From: Sphingomonas sp.
GTDB taxonomy: Bacteria > Pseudomonadota > Alphaproteobacteria > Sphingomonadales > Sphingomonadaceae
NCBI GenBank assembly: GCA_030146605.1
Contig: JASLBO010000202.1
Span: forward strand, 1-8,297
Direction: 5' to 3'
Length of the DNA: 8,297 nt
The position numbers were made by a program, and so were the translations under genes. Under the pieces are notes generated by a model. It saw only the letters and a list, made by a program, of their open reading frames with translations. It was not told where the DNA came from and ran no database searches. Position 1 is the stretch's first letter. Each line of letters starts with the position of its first letter. This document shows positions 1 through 7,454 of this stretch, piece by piece.

Positions 1-36
1 GGAGAGATAGCTCCGCCGAGAGGGAAAGCCACCCCC

Positions 37-112
37 CGTCATCCCGGCGCACGCCGTGATCACTATGCGATGGCTCGGCCCGTCCAAGATCGCGGCTTTC
101 GCCGGGATGACG
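37..112. repeat. Spaced inverted repeat upstream of fmt (GTCATCCCGGCG type)
   Basis: Bases 37-55 (CGTCATCCCGGCGCACGCC) and the reverse complement of bases 94-112 (CGTCATCCCGGCGAAAGCC) match at 17 of 19 positions, the outer 13 without mismatch. The arms are separated by 38 bases. Elements with the GTCATCCCGGC core are, as I recall, dispersed and numerous in intergenic DNA of sphingomonads and other alphaproteobacteria; copy number cannot be seen here. The right arm ends 20 bases before the fmt start, so if transcribed it would form a long hairpin just ahead of the fmt ribosome-binding site. Bases 1-36 show nothing I can assign; a TAG at 8-10 could end an upstream gene, but too little is present to say. 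Confidence 0.7.
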
Positions 113-121
113 ATTGTGGGT

Positions 122-126
122 AAAGG
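122..126 (+). promoter_or_regulatory. Ribosome-binding site of fmt
   Basis: AAAGG lies 6 bases before the fmt ATG. It sits just after the right arm of the inverted repeat, so folding of that repeat in the mRNA could affect access to it; this is inference. Confidence 0.55.
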
Positions 127-132
127 CCCGTC

Positions 133-1032
133 ATGCGGATCATCTTCATGGGAACCCCCGAATTCGCCGTGCCCGTGCTCGACGCGCTGGTTGAAGCGGG
201 GCACGCGCTGGTGGCGGCCTATAGCCAGCCGCCGCGGCGCGGCAATCGCGGCAGGACCGCGCCTTCGCCGGTACATGCACGCGCCGAGGCATTGGGGATC
301 GCGGTGCGCACCCCCCTCACCCTGCGCGATCCAGGGGCGCAGGCGGACTTCGCGGCATTGGCCGCCGATGTGGCGGTGGTGGCGGCTTATGGGCTGATCC
401 TGCCGCGGCCGATCCTCGATGCGCCGCGGCTCGGCTGCCTGAACGTCCACGGCTCGCTGTTGCCGCGCTGGCGGGGTGCCGCGCCGATCCAGCGGGCGAT
501 CCTCGCCGGCGATGCCGAGACCGGCGTGGGGATCATGCAGATGGAGGCAGGGTTGGACACCGGCCCGGTGCGGCTCGAAGGGCGAACGCCGGTGGACGGC
601 AAGACCGCAGGGGAACTGGCCGCGGAGCTGAGCGCGATGGGCGCGCGGCTGATGGTCGAGGTGCTCGGCGATATCGGCCGCTATCCGCCCGTGCCGCAGC
701 CCGAGGACGGCGTCACTTATGCGGCAAAGATCGACAAGGCCGAGGCGCGGCTCGATTTCTCGCTTCCGGCCGAAGCGGTCGAGCGGCAGGTGCGCGCGTT
801 CAATCCCGCGCCCGGAGCCTTCTTCGAATATGGCGGCGAGCGCCTGCGCGTGCATGCGGCGGCGATTGTCGCAGGGCATGGCGAGCCCGGGATCGTGCTC
901 GACGAACAGCTGACGATCGCCTGTGCCGACGGCGCGATCCGCCCCGTCCTGATCCAGCGGGCGGGACGTGGCGTCATGACCTCGGCCGAGTTGCTGCGCG
1001 GCTTTGCGATTCCGGCGGGCACCCGGCTTTGA
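133..1032 (+). CDS. fmt: Methionyl-tRNA formyltransferase
   Basis: This cytoplasmic enzyme transfers a formyl group from 10-formyltetrahydrofolate to the amino group of Met-tRNA(fMet), making the initiator tRNA for translation. The 299-residue protein has the usual family length. The N-terminal Rossmann-like catalytic domain opens with [12 protein letters not shown] (residues 5-16). The active-site segment [17 protein letters not shown] (104-120) supplies Asn104 and His106, and [10 protein letters not shown] (137-146) supplies Asp142, matching the E. coli catalytic triad. The C-terminal tRNA-binding domain begins near residue 206 ([14 protein letters not shown]). The ATG at 133 is chosen because AAAGG lies 6 bases upstream at 122-126 and the protein then begins with the family motif. 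The stop overlaps the truA start in a TTGA junction, so the two are probably translated from one message. Confidence 0.97.
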   Translation: MRIIFMGTPEFAVPVLDALVEAGHALVAAYSQPPRRGNRGRTAPSPVHARAEALGIAVRTPLTLRDPGAQADFAALAADVAVVAAYGLILPRPILDAPRLGCLNVHGSLLPRWRGAAPIQRAILAGDAETGVGIMQMEAGLDTGPVRLEGRTPVDGKTAGELAAELSAMGARLMVEVLGDIGRYPPVPQPEDGVTYAAKIDKAEARLDFSLPAEAVERQVRAFNPAPGAFFEYGGERLRVHAAAIVAGHGEPGIVLDEQLTIACADGAIRPVLIQRAGRGVMTSAELLRGFAIPAGTRL

Positions 1033-1769
1033 CGCGGTTCGCGCTGACGGTGGAGTTTGACGGCCGTCCCTTCATGGGCTGGTAGCGGCAGGACCATGGG
1101 CCGAGCGTGCAACAGGCGATCGAAGCCGCAGCCTTCGCCGTCACCGGCGAGACCGCGGTGGTGAATGCTGCGGGCCGCACCGATGCGGGCGTGCACGGGC
1201 TCGGCATGCGCGCGCATCTCGATATCACGCGGCCGATCACCGCGTTCCGCCTGATGGAGGCACTCAACGCCCGGCTGCGGCCCCACCCTGTGGCGATACT
1301 CGATTGCGCCGAAGTGGCGGACGACTGGCATGCGCGCTTCTCGTGCGTCGCGCGGCACTATGAATATCGCATCGTCACCCGGCGGGCGCCGCTGACCTGG
1401 GAAAAGGGGCTGGCATGGCGGATTCCCGCCGCGCTCGATGCAGCGGCGATGCACGAAGCGGCGCAAATGCTGGTCGGCCGGCACGACTTCACCACCTTCC
1501 GCTCGGCGCATTGCCAGTCGGAGAGCCCGCTCAAGACGCTCGACAGGCTCGACGTGACGCAGGCGGGAGACCGGGTGCTGGTACGCGCTTCGGCGCGGTC
1601 GTTTTTGCACCATCAGGTGCGCTCGATGGTCGGGTGTCTGGGGCTGGTGGGTCAGGGGAAATGGCGTGTTGGCGATCTCGGCGATGCGCTCGAAGCGCGC
1701 GACCGGGCTCGGCTCGGGCTGAACGCGCCGCCCGACGGGCTGTTCTTCGTGCGCGCCGATTATCCCTGA
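1029..1769 (+). pseudogene. truA: tRNA pseudouridine(38-40) synthase, interrupted by an in-frame TAG
   Basis: TruA converts uridines 38-40 in the anticodon stem-loop of many tRNAs to pseudouridine. Read from TTG at 1029, which overlaps the fmt stop, the frame spans 246 codons before the TGA, the normal family length. It opens [11 protein letters not shown]...FMGW, then hits TAG at 1083-1085 (codon 19) and resumes with RQ. The family motif is GWQRQ, so the TAG replaces a Gln codon and a single C-to-T change from CAG explains it. Everything downstream is intact: GRTDAGVH with catalytic Asp52 (E. coli Asp60), FHARFS-like [22 protein letters not shown] and the C-terminal [11 protein letters not shown]. 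No other stop interrupts the frame, so this is a recent mutation, a base-call error or a suppressed codon. Restart at in-frame GTG 1107 would give 220 residues without the first strand and the conserved RQ, and is unlikely to be active. The 3' end overlaps the convergent methyltransferase gene by 10 bases. Confidence 0.8.
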
Positions 1770-2962
1770 CGGCTGAACTTCGCGGCGAGCTCGACATGCG
1801 TCGACCAGCGGAATTGACCGACCGGCTGGACCCAGTCGAGACGGTAGCCGGCCTTAGACAGAGTCTCAGCATCTCGCGCGAACGTGCTGGGATTGCATGA
1901 TACATACCCGATCAAAGGTACGCCCGACAGCGCGATCTCGGCCACCTGCTCGCGCGCGCCGGCGCGGGGCGGGTCGAGGATCACCGCATCGAAATTGGAC
2001 AGGTCCTTCGCGGTGACCGGGCGGCGGAAAAGGTCGCGATGTTCGGCGAACACCGCCCGCCCGGCAGCCCCCGCCGCCGCCTTCAACGCCATGATCGGAT
2101 CGCGCGCCGCCTCGGCGGCATAGACCTTCGCCCTCGGAAATGCGAATGTGAAAGTACCGATCCCAGCGAACAGATCCGCCACTGCCCGGGCCTCACCCGC
2201 GATATCCCGCACAGCGGCGATCAGGGCCGCCTCGCCCTCTGGTGTGGCTTGGAGGAAATTGCCCGGCGGAAATGGCACTGGCACGCCACCCAGCGTCACC
2301 GTAACCGGCTCGGGCTCGTAGCGCGCGCTTGGGCCGAAGCCCTCGTCGATCGACAGGCGGGCGAGATGATGGCGGTGCGAGAAGGCGCTCAGCGCTTCGG
2401 CGGCGGCGAGACCCTCGGCTTCGAGGCCGTCGATCAGCACGTCTGCGCCCTGATCGGTCCGGGCGAGATGCACATTTATCCGGCGCGTGCCCGGGATCAA
2501 CGCCGCGAGCATGCCGCGCAGCGGTGCGACCAAGGCGAACAATTCGGGGGCGAGGATCCAGCACTCCTCGAGATCGATCAGCTCGTGGCTGTTTTGCCGG
2601 TTGAAGCCCAAGCGGACTTGACGCCCGCGGCGCTCGGCGTGGAGCGTCGCGCGGCGGCGCGTGTTGGGCGGGGACAGCAGCGGCGCGCGGATCCAGCTCT
2701 CGAGGCCATGCGCCGCCAGCGCGCCGGAAACCCGATCGGTGATGAACTGGGTCCAGCTGGCGTCATCGAGATGCTGGAGCTGGCAGCCGCCGCATTCGGG
2801 GAAATGCTTGCAGGGCGGAATCTGGTGGTGCGGCCCGGCAAGGACCGCGCCTTCGGGCGTAACCCGATCGCCGGGCGCCGCGAAGGCCACATGGCGACCG
2901 TCGGCAGTGACGCCATCGCCGCGCGCCGCGACGCGGAGAACTTCGTCATCGTTCACAGACAT
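1760..2962 (-). CDS. TrmA/RlmD-family RNA (uracil-5-)-methyltransferase
   Basis: This 400-residue protein is a SAM-dependent, iron-sulfur RNA methyltransferase of the TrmA/RlmD/RlmC family, which makes 5-methyluridine in rRNA or tRNA. The N-terminus (about 5-45) resembles a shortened TRAM RNA-binding domain. Cys51, Cys57 and Cys60 ([15 protein letters not shown]) plus Cys134 (LEECW) match the four ligands of the [4Fe-4S] cluster in RlmD. The SAM-binding motif is DLFAGIGTF (263-271), DPPRAG lies at 330-335, and [12 protein letters not shown] (353-364) carries the catalytic Cys356. The cluster favours an RlmD-like 23S rRNA enzyme over TrmA, but the target base cannot be fixed from sequence. The ATG at 2962 lies inside the last codons of nnr (10-base overlap), indicating translational coupling. 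The 3' end overlaps truA tail to tail. Confidence 0.92.
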   Translation of the reverse strand: MSVNDDEVLRVAARGDGVTADGRHVAFAAPGDRVTPEGAVLAGPHHQIPPCKHFPECGGCQLQHLDDASWTQFITDRVSGALAAHGLESWIRAPLLSPPNTRRRATLHAERRGRQVRLGFNRQNSHELIDLEECWILAPELFALVAPLRGMLAALIPGTRRINVHLARTDQGADVLIDGLEAEGLAAAEALSAFSHRHHLARLSIDEGFGPSARYEPEPVTVTLGGVPVPFPPGNFLQATPEGEAALIAAVRDIAGEARAVADLFAGIGTFTFAFPRAKVYAAEAARDPIMALKAAAGAAGRAVFAEHRDLFRRPVTAKDLSNFDAVILDPPRAGAREQVAEIALSGVPLIGYVSCNPSTFARDAETLSKAGYRLDWVQPVGQFRWSTHVELAAKFSRQG

Positions 2963-4356
2963 TCTGAAATCGCCTCGGGAATATGCGCGATCAGGTCATC
3001 GGCGATCAGCGCCGGTCCGGCAAGCTGCGCGGCGCGGGCGTGGAGCCATGCCGCCGCCTCGGCGGGGGCGGTCCCCTCCCCACCTTGCACCACCTGCGCG
3101 GCGAGCAGGCCTGCAAGCACGTCGCCGGTTCCGGCAGTCGAGAGCCAAGGCGAGGCCCCGGCGAGGAAGCGGACGTCGCCCTTGGGCGAGGCGATCACGG
3201 TATCGGCGCCCTTGTGAACGATCGTGGCGCGGGCTTCGGCAGCGGCGGCAACCGTGCGATCGATTTTGCCGCCCTCCCCGGCGAACATCCGGTCGAATTC
3301 GCCGGAATGCGGCGTGAGCCAGGTCGGCGCGGCGCGCGTCTCGAGCCAGCGGGCTGCGCCTGTGCCGAGGAGAGTCAGTGCATCGCCATCGAGGATCAGC
3401 GGGCACGGCGCAGCGAAGGCGGCGCGGAGATAGACTTCGGCGCGGCGATCGCGGCCGAGGCCGGGGCCGAGAACGACTGCGTCGATCCGATCCCATCCCA
3501 GGAATTCGGTCAGATCCTCCGCGCTGCGTACTTCACGGCGAACCAGCGCGTCGGGGCCCTCGCCCCACGGGCGATCGCCGGCGAGTACGACATAGCCCGC
3601 ACCGCCCGCCATCGCCGCCCGCGCGGCAAGGCGTGCCGCGCCCGGCATCGCGCCTTCGATCACCGCGACGAGCCCGCGGCTGTATTTGTGGCTGTGCGCG
3701 CCCGGAGTTTCGATCCGGGGACGCGCCACGGTGCGCCAGCGGGCTTCGACCGGAATGTCGAGATCGGCCAAAAGGAGCTTGCCGCAGCGCTCAAGACCAC
3801 AATCGAGCAGATGACCGGGCTTGAGCGCGCCCAGCGCCAGTGTGACGTCGATCCCGCGCGGCGCGCCGAGATCGGCGCCGGTGTCGGTGTCGACTCCCGA
3901 AGGCAGATCGATCGACAACACGAACTCGGCCTGCTTGCACAGATCGGCGAACACCGCGGCAAGGCCGCGTTCGAGCGGGCGAGTCATGCCGGTGCCGAAC
4001 AGGCCGTCGATGATAACGAGGCGCGGGCGCGCGGCGTAAAGCGAGGTGGTCGGCCCCTGCCATAGCGCATGCATCCTCTCGGCGGCACCCGGCGCCGGCG
4101 CGCCAGTGGCGACGAGGCTGACGTCATGACCCTCGTTCTGGAGGAGGCGCGCCGCAACATAGGCGTCGCCGCCATTGTTGCCGGGGCCGGCGAGCACCAG
4201 GATCGGGCGCCCCATTGCGAAGCGGGCGGTCTCACGCGCGACTGCGTCCCCTGCCCGTTCCATCAACACGTCCTGCGACACGCCATCGGCGAACACCACC
4301 TGCTCAGCTGCACGCATCTCGGCGGCGGTCAGGATCGGCGCACCCGAGGGGATCAT
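2953..4356 (-). CDS. nnr: Bifunctional NAD(P)HX epimerase / (ADP-dependent) NAD(P)HX dehydratase
   Basis: This metabolite-repair enzyme restores NADH and NADPH that have been damaged by hydration: the N-terminal domain interconverts R and S hydrates, and the C-terminal domain dehydrates the S form with ADP (the usual bacterial cofactor). The 467-residue protein has both domains. The YjeF_N epimerase part has GPGNNGGDAYVAARLL (58-73), DGLFGTG (118-124) and SIDLPSGVD (148-156). The carbohydrate-kinase-like part starts near 222 (SHKYSRG) and has LGPGLGRD (296-303), LDGDALTLL (322-330), LTPHSGEFDRM (347-357), HKGADTVI (381-388) and TAGTGDVLAG (407-416), with Asp412 as the expected catalytic residue. 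The frame is open further upstream to 4605, but that part is Arg/Pro/His-rich out-of-frame sequence of the preceding gene. The ATG at 4356 is chosen because it forms an ATGA overlap with that gene's stop and begins with the conserved LTAAEMRAAE segment. Confidence 0.95.
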   Translation of the reverse strand: MIPSGAPILTAAEMRAAEQVVFADGVSQDVLMERAGDAVARETARFAMGRPILVLAGPGNNGGDAYVAARLLQNEGHDVSLVATGAPAPGAAERMHALWQGPTTSLYAARPRLVIIDGLFGTGMTRPLERGLAAVFADLCKQAEFVLSIDLPSGVDTDTGADLGAPRGIDVTLALGALKPGHLLDCGLERCGKLLLADLDIPVEARWRTVARPRIETPGAHSHKYSRGLVAVIEGAMPGAARLAARAAMAGGAGYVVLAGDRPWGEGPDALVRREVRSAEDLTEFLGWDRIDAVVLGPGLGRDRRAEVYLRAAFAAPCPLILDGDALTLLGTGAARWLETRAAPTWLTPHSGEFDRMFAGEGGKIDRTVAAAAEARATIVHKGADTVIASPKGDVRFLAGASPWLSTAGTGDVLAGLLAAQVVQGGEGTAPAEAAAWLHARAAQLAGPALIADDLIAHIPEAISECL

Positions 4357-4793
4357 TGGCGTACGGTCGCCGGAAGCCGATAGCGCGAGCCGCCGAGTTC
4401 GACTTCGATGCGATCTGGGCCGAGCGGCGTGACCTTTGCAGGTTCGGCGCCATCGGCGGCGATCACGCCGCGACCGTCGCGGGTGATCTGGAGACGGTGA
4501 AAGGCGCCGTCGGGGTGGCGGAGGGTGAGGATGACGCCGGTTGGGGTCGCGGTGCGGTCTATGGTGCAAGCCGCGGCGAAGTCGGAACTGCCCGGCGCCG
4601 CGCAATGGATTTTAGGGGTTTCGGGCTGGGATATGACGGTCTGGTTGGAGGCTTCGGGCGCTGGTTCGGCTGGCTTTTCGGCATGCGGCCCGCCACAGGC
4701 GGCGAGAAGCGCAATGCATGCGCCGGTTAGCCCAGCGAACCGTGCGCTCGCGGCGCGCCCCCCCCGTAAACCAGAGGGGAGCAGTCGCGGCAA
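4353..4793 (-). CDS. Putative small lipoprotein of unknown function, start uncertain
   Basis: I do not recognise a named family. Read from TTG at 4793, the protein has 146 residues. A basic stretch (LRGGRAASAR) is followed by a hydrophobic segment and a lipobox ending LLAAC, with the lipidated Cys at residue 33, suggesting export and anchoring in a membrane. A Pro/Glu/Ala-rich linker comes next (GGPHAEKPAEPAPEAS), then a small mainly beta-like domain with two further Cys (64 and 76) that could form a disulfide, ending RYRLPATVRQ. The stop forms an ATGA overlap with nnr, so the gene is probably translated with it. The start is a guess: no in-frame ATG exists from residue 2 of the lipoprotein back to the frame's beginning at 4916, and TTG 4793 has no good ribosome-binding site. 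An ATG at 4807 preceded by AAAGGGGAGCG is out of frame by one base, with a run of eight G between it and the lipobox. The frame itself and lipobox are clear; the 5' end is not. Confidence 0.65.
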   Translation of the reverse strand: MPRLLPSGLRGGRAASARFAGLTGACIALLAACGGPHAEKPAEPAPEASNQTVISQPETPKIHCAAPGSSDFAAACTIDRTATPTGVILTLRHPDGAFHRLQITRDGRGVIAADGAEPAKVTPLGPDRIEVELGGSRYRLPATVRQ

Positions 4794-4943
4794 GCACTGG
4801 AGTTCATCGCTCCCCTTTCGCGTAGCGGGAGGGGTCCGGGGAGGGCCTGAGGCCGCGAGGACGTGATGAAACAAGCGCCCTTGGCGGCATCGAGCCGCCA
4901 CGTTCGCTAAATCCACCCTGTGCCCCTCCCGCTCAGGGAGGGG
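4775..4943. repeat. Cluster of GC-rich hairpins between ilvD and the lipoprotein gene
   Basis: Three inverted repeats built on related CCCCTCCC/GGGAGGGG cores lie close together. AGGGGAGC (4775-4782) pairs with GCTCCCCT (4809-4816). CCCCTTTCGC (4812-4821) pairs with GCGGGAGGGG (4825-4834) around a GTA loop, using two G-T wobbles on the + strand. CCCCTCCC (4923-4930) pairs perfectly with GGGAGGGG (4936-4943) around a five-base loop. The first two share bases and cannot form together. The related cores suggest one composite dispersed repeat rather than separate regulatory hairpins. The left part overlaps the presumed start of the lipoprotein gene. None is followed by a T-rich tract on the - strand, so none is a convincing intrinsic terminator for ilvD. 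Confidence 0.6.
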
Positions 4944-4952
4944 AAGTGAAGA

Positions 4953-6674
4953 TCAGATATCCGCGTAGACATGGCGTTCGGCGCTCGCTCCCGGGTGCGT
5001 TACCGCACCCTTATAGGCTGGGCCGACGGTTCGGGAATAGCGCCAGAGCGCCCCCGCCTGGTAATCGTTGACGCGGGGCTGCCATTTGGCGCGGCGTTCG
5101 GCGAGCACGTCCTCGGGTACGTCCAGGTCGATCGTTCCGGCTTCGGCGTCGATGCGGATGGTGTCGCCATTCTCGACCAATGCGATCGGACCGCCCTCGG
5201 CCGCCTCGGGGCCGACATGGCCGATGCAGAAACCGCGGGTGGCGCCCGAGAAGCGGCCGTCGGTGATCAGCGCCACCTTCTCGCCCATGCCCAGACCATA
5301 GAGCGCCGCGGTGGTTGACAGCATCTCGCGCATGCCCGGGCCGCCCTTGGGGCCTTCGTAGCGGATGATGATCACTTCGCCCTCCACGATCTTGCGATGC
5401 TCGACCGCCTCGAAGCACTCCTCCTCGCAGTCGAACACGCGGGCCGGGCCGGTAAACTGGAGCCGGTGCATGCCGGCGACCTTCACGATCGCACCCTCGG
5501 GCGCCAACGTCCCGCGCAGACCGACCACGCCGCCGGTGGGGGAGAGCGGCGTCTTGACGTCATAAATGACCTTCTGGTCGGGGTTCCAGGTGACCTGGTC
5601 GATATTCTCGCCCAGCGTCTTGCCGGTGACGGTCAGGCAATTGCCGTCTAGGAAACCCCCCATGAGCATCGTCTTCATCAGCATGTAGACGCCGCCAGCC
5701 TCATGCATATCCTTGGCGACGTATTTGCCGCCGGGTTTCAAGTCAGCGATATAAGGCGTTGATTTAAAAGCCTCCGCTACGTCATGAAGATCGAACTCGA
5801 TGCCAGCCTCGCTGGCCATTGCCGGCAAGTGGAGCGCGGCGTTGGTCGAGCCGCCCGTCGCGGCGACGACGCGGGCGGCGTTGACGAACGCCTCGCGGGT
5901 GCAGATGTCTCGTGGGCGCAAGTTCAGCTCGAGCAGGTTCATCACCTGGTGCCCTGCCGCGACGGCGATCTGCTCGCGCGACTGGTACGGCGCCGGCACC
6001 ATGTTCGAATTGGGCAGCGACAGGCCGATCGCCTCGCCAACGCACGCCATGGTGTTGGCCGTGAACTGGCCACCGCAGGCGCCGTGGCCGGGGCATGCGA
6101 CCTTTTCCAGCGCAGTGAGCTCGTGGAGCGGACAATTGCCAGCGGCGAACTTCCCCACCGCCTCGAACACATCGACTACGGTGACGTCCTTGTCGTGGAA
6201 GCGGCCGGGGAGGATCGATCCGCCATAGACGAAGATCGAAGGCACGTTGAGGCGAAGCATGGCCATCATCATGCCCGGCAGCGACTTGTCGCAGCCCGCG
6301 AAGCCGACCAGCGCATCATAGCAATGGCCGCGAACGCTGAGCTCGACCGAGTCGGCGATCACTTCGCGGCTGACCAGCGAGGATTTCATCCCCTGATGCC
6401 CCATGGCGATGCCGTCGGTGACAGTGATCGTGTTGAAGCGGCGCGGCATGCCGCCATTGGCGATGACCCCTTCGCGGGCGGCATCGGCCTGGAAATTGAG
6501 CGTCGTATTGCACGGCGCGCTGTCATTGCCGGCGCTCGCCACCCCCACGAAGGGTTTGGCGATATCCTCTTCGGGGATACCCATCGCGTAATAATAGCTG
6601 CGGTGCGGCGCGCGCTCGGGGCCGACGGATACATGGCGGCTGGGAAGGCGGGACTTGTCGAATCGGTTTGTCAT
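4953..6674 (-). CDS. ilvD: Dihydroxy-acid dehydratase
   Basis: IlvD dehydrates 2,3-dihydroxyisovalerate and 2,3-dihydroxy-3-methylvalerate to the 2-keto acid precursors of valine, leucine and isoleucine, in the cytoplasm. The 573-residue protein belongs to the IlvD/Edd family and spans its full length. Conserved cluster ligands are visible: Cys55 in APCN, Cys128 in GCDKSLPG and Cys200 in GACGG. Other landmarks are [13 protein letters not shown] (Asp87), [21 protein letters not shown], the C-terminal [23 protein letters not shown], and the family start [15 protein letters not shown]. Its length fits the shorter type, reported to hold a [2Fe-2S] cluster in several species, rather than the roughly 616-residue E. 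coli form; which cluster it holds is inference. ATG 6674 is preferred over in-frame TTG 6683 because it gives the usual MTNRFDKS start, though neither has a strong ribosome-binding site. The preceding gene ends 45 bases upstream on the same strand. Confidence 0.97.
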   Translation of the reverse strand: MTNRFDKSRLPSRHVSVGPERAPHRSYYYAMGIPEEDIAKPFVGVASAGNDSAPCNTTLNFQADAAREGVIANGGMPRRFNTITVTDGIAMGHQGMKSSLVSREVIADSVELSVRGHCYDALVGFAGCDKSLPGMMMAMLRLNVPSIFVYGGSILPGRFHDKDVTVVDVFEAVGKFAAGNCPLHELTALEKVACPGHGACGGQFTANTMACVGEAIGLSLPNSNMVPAPYQSREQIAVAAGHQVMNLLELNLRPRDICTREAFVNAARVVAATGGSTNAALHLPAMASEAGIEFDLHDVAEAFKSTPYIADLKPGGKYVAKDMHEAGGVYMLMKTMLMGGFLDGNCLTVTGKTLGENIDQVTWNPDQKVIYDVKTPLSPTGGVVGLRGTLAPEGAIVKVAGMHRLQFTGPARVFDCEEECFEAVEHRKIVEGEVIIIRYEGPKGGPGMREMLSTTAALYGLGMGEKVALITDGRFSGATRGFCIGHVGPEAAEGGPIALVENGDTIRIDAEAGTIDLDVPEDVLAERRAKWQPRVNDYQAGALWRYSRTVGPAYKGAVTHPGASAERHVYADI

Positions 6675-6719
6675 GATGCGCAAGCCTATGTCGCTGCGAG
6701 GCAGGTTTGCGCAAGACTG

Positions 6720-7454
6720 TTACGCACATTGCGTCATTCGCGCTGGGAGGACGGCTCTCAGGTGCGTGGTGAGATCAGCCAACACGGTCGTCCATGCAAC
6801 CACTCCCGCCGCGTCGCGGATCAGGTCGTTGCGAACTTCGATCGCTATCGAGGGGATACCGTTCGCTTCGGCATGCCGGTTGAGCGTCGCGTTGAGCAGC
6901 CGCCCCGAATAAGGCTGGTTATCGCCGGTAACGATATCGCGGTCGCGGAAGAAGTCGATCGCCGGGCGCGCGGCGCGAGAATCGCGATTGTAGAGTATGC
7001 CGACCTGCCAGGGACGATCGGTGCCGCCATGTTCGAGGCGCGGGGTGAAGCTGTGGATCGCGAGGATCAAGCGGGGCCGCTGCGCCCTGACCCGGCGCGC
7101 CAACAGGCGATGATAAGGCGCGTGGAAGCGGGCGATCCGCGCGCCGCGATCGACACTGCTATTGCCCTGGATCAGATGTCCGTCGCTGCGATGGGGAATC
7201 AGGGCGACATGATCGGGCTCGCGGTGGAGATCGATCACCAGCCGCGAGACGGTCGCGAGGATCGCGGGCGCGTCGAGGCGGGCGGCGAGGCTGCGCGTGA
7301 GCGGACCGGCGCCGATATCGACGGCGATGTGCAGATCGAGCAGTTCGGGCGCGATTCCGAGATCCACATCGGCGGGCACGGCATTTGAGGCATGATCGCA
7401 GATTAGCAGGATATCCCGCTGATTTCCCTCGACAATGTCAGCATGTGCGCTCAT
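6720..7454 (-). CDS. N-formylglutamate amidohydrolase family protein
   Basis: The 244-residue protein belongs to the N-formylglutamate amidohydrolase (HutG-like) family. The reference member hydrolyses N-formyl-L-glutamate to formate and glutamate at the end of one histidine-degradation route, using a metal ion. Family motifs are in the expected order: LLICDHASNAVP (16-27), HIAVDIGAG (42-50), SRLVIDLHREP (70-80), AIHSFTP (132-138), GDNQPYSG (177-184) and AIEVRNDLI (204-212). His and Asp/Glu residues in these blocks are probable metal ligands. No histidine-utilisation gene is nearby, so the physiological substrate is open; this family is often annotated by similarity alone. The ATG at 7454 overlaps the crotonase stop in an ATGA junction, implying coupled translation. 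It is followed after 45 bases by ilvD. Confidence 0.88.
   Translation of the reverse strand: MSAHADIVEGNQRDILLICDHASNAVPADVDLGIAPELLDLHIAVDIGAGPLTRSLAARLDAPAILATVSRLVIDLHREPDHVALIPHRSDGHLIQGNSSVDRGARIARFHAPYHRLLARRVRAQRPRLILAIHSFTPRLEHGGTDRPWQVGILYNRDSRAARPAIDFFRDRDIVTGDNQPYSGRLLNATLNRHAEANGIPSIAIEVRNDLIRDAAGVVAWTTVLADLTTHLRAVLPARMTQCA

Noticed and set aside
1096..1098. Alternative ATG restart for truA after the TAG
   Set aside because: It is out of frame with the TruA coding sequence; the only early in-frame restart is GTG 1107.
717..1613. 298-residue - strand open frame opposite fmt and truA
   Set aside because: Shadow of fmt and truA; the motifs of both genes lie on the + strand.
2039..3217. 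392-residue + strand open frame opposite the methyltransferase and nnr end
   Set aside because: Crosses the boundary of two real - strand genes and resembles no protein family.
2983..4065. 360-residue + strand open frame opposite nnr
   Set aside because: Antisense shadow of nnr, whose family motifs are unambiguous.
4357..4605. N-terminal extension of nnr in the same frame
   Set aside because: The extension is Arg/Pro/His-rich, out-of-frame sequence of the lipoprotein gene; the ATG at 4356 gives the normal family N-terminus and an ATGA overlap.
4923..4943. Intrinsic terminator for ilvD
   Set aside because: The 8-base-pair perfect stem sits just after ilvD, but no T-rich tract follows on the - strand; it is better explained as part of the repeat cluster.
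6675..6719. Own promoter for ilvD in the 45-base gap
   Set aside because: TTGCGC and CATAGG-like hexamers can be picked out on the - strand about 18 bases apart, but both match poorly and the fit could easily be chance.
5784..7388. 534-residue open frame on the + strand opposite ilvD and the amidohydrolase
   Set aside because: It spans two well-supported - strand genes and their gap, shows no recognisable motif and is the kind of antisense frame left open by strong GC codon bias.
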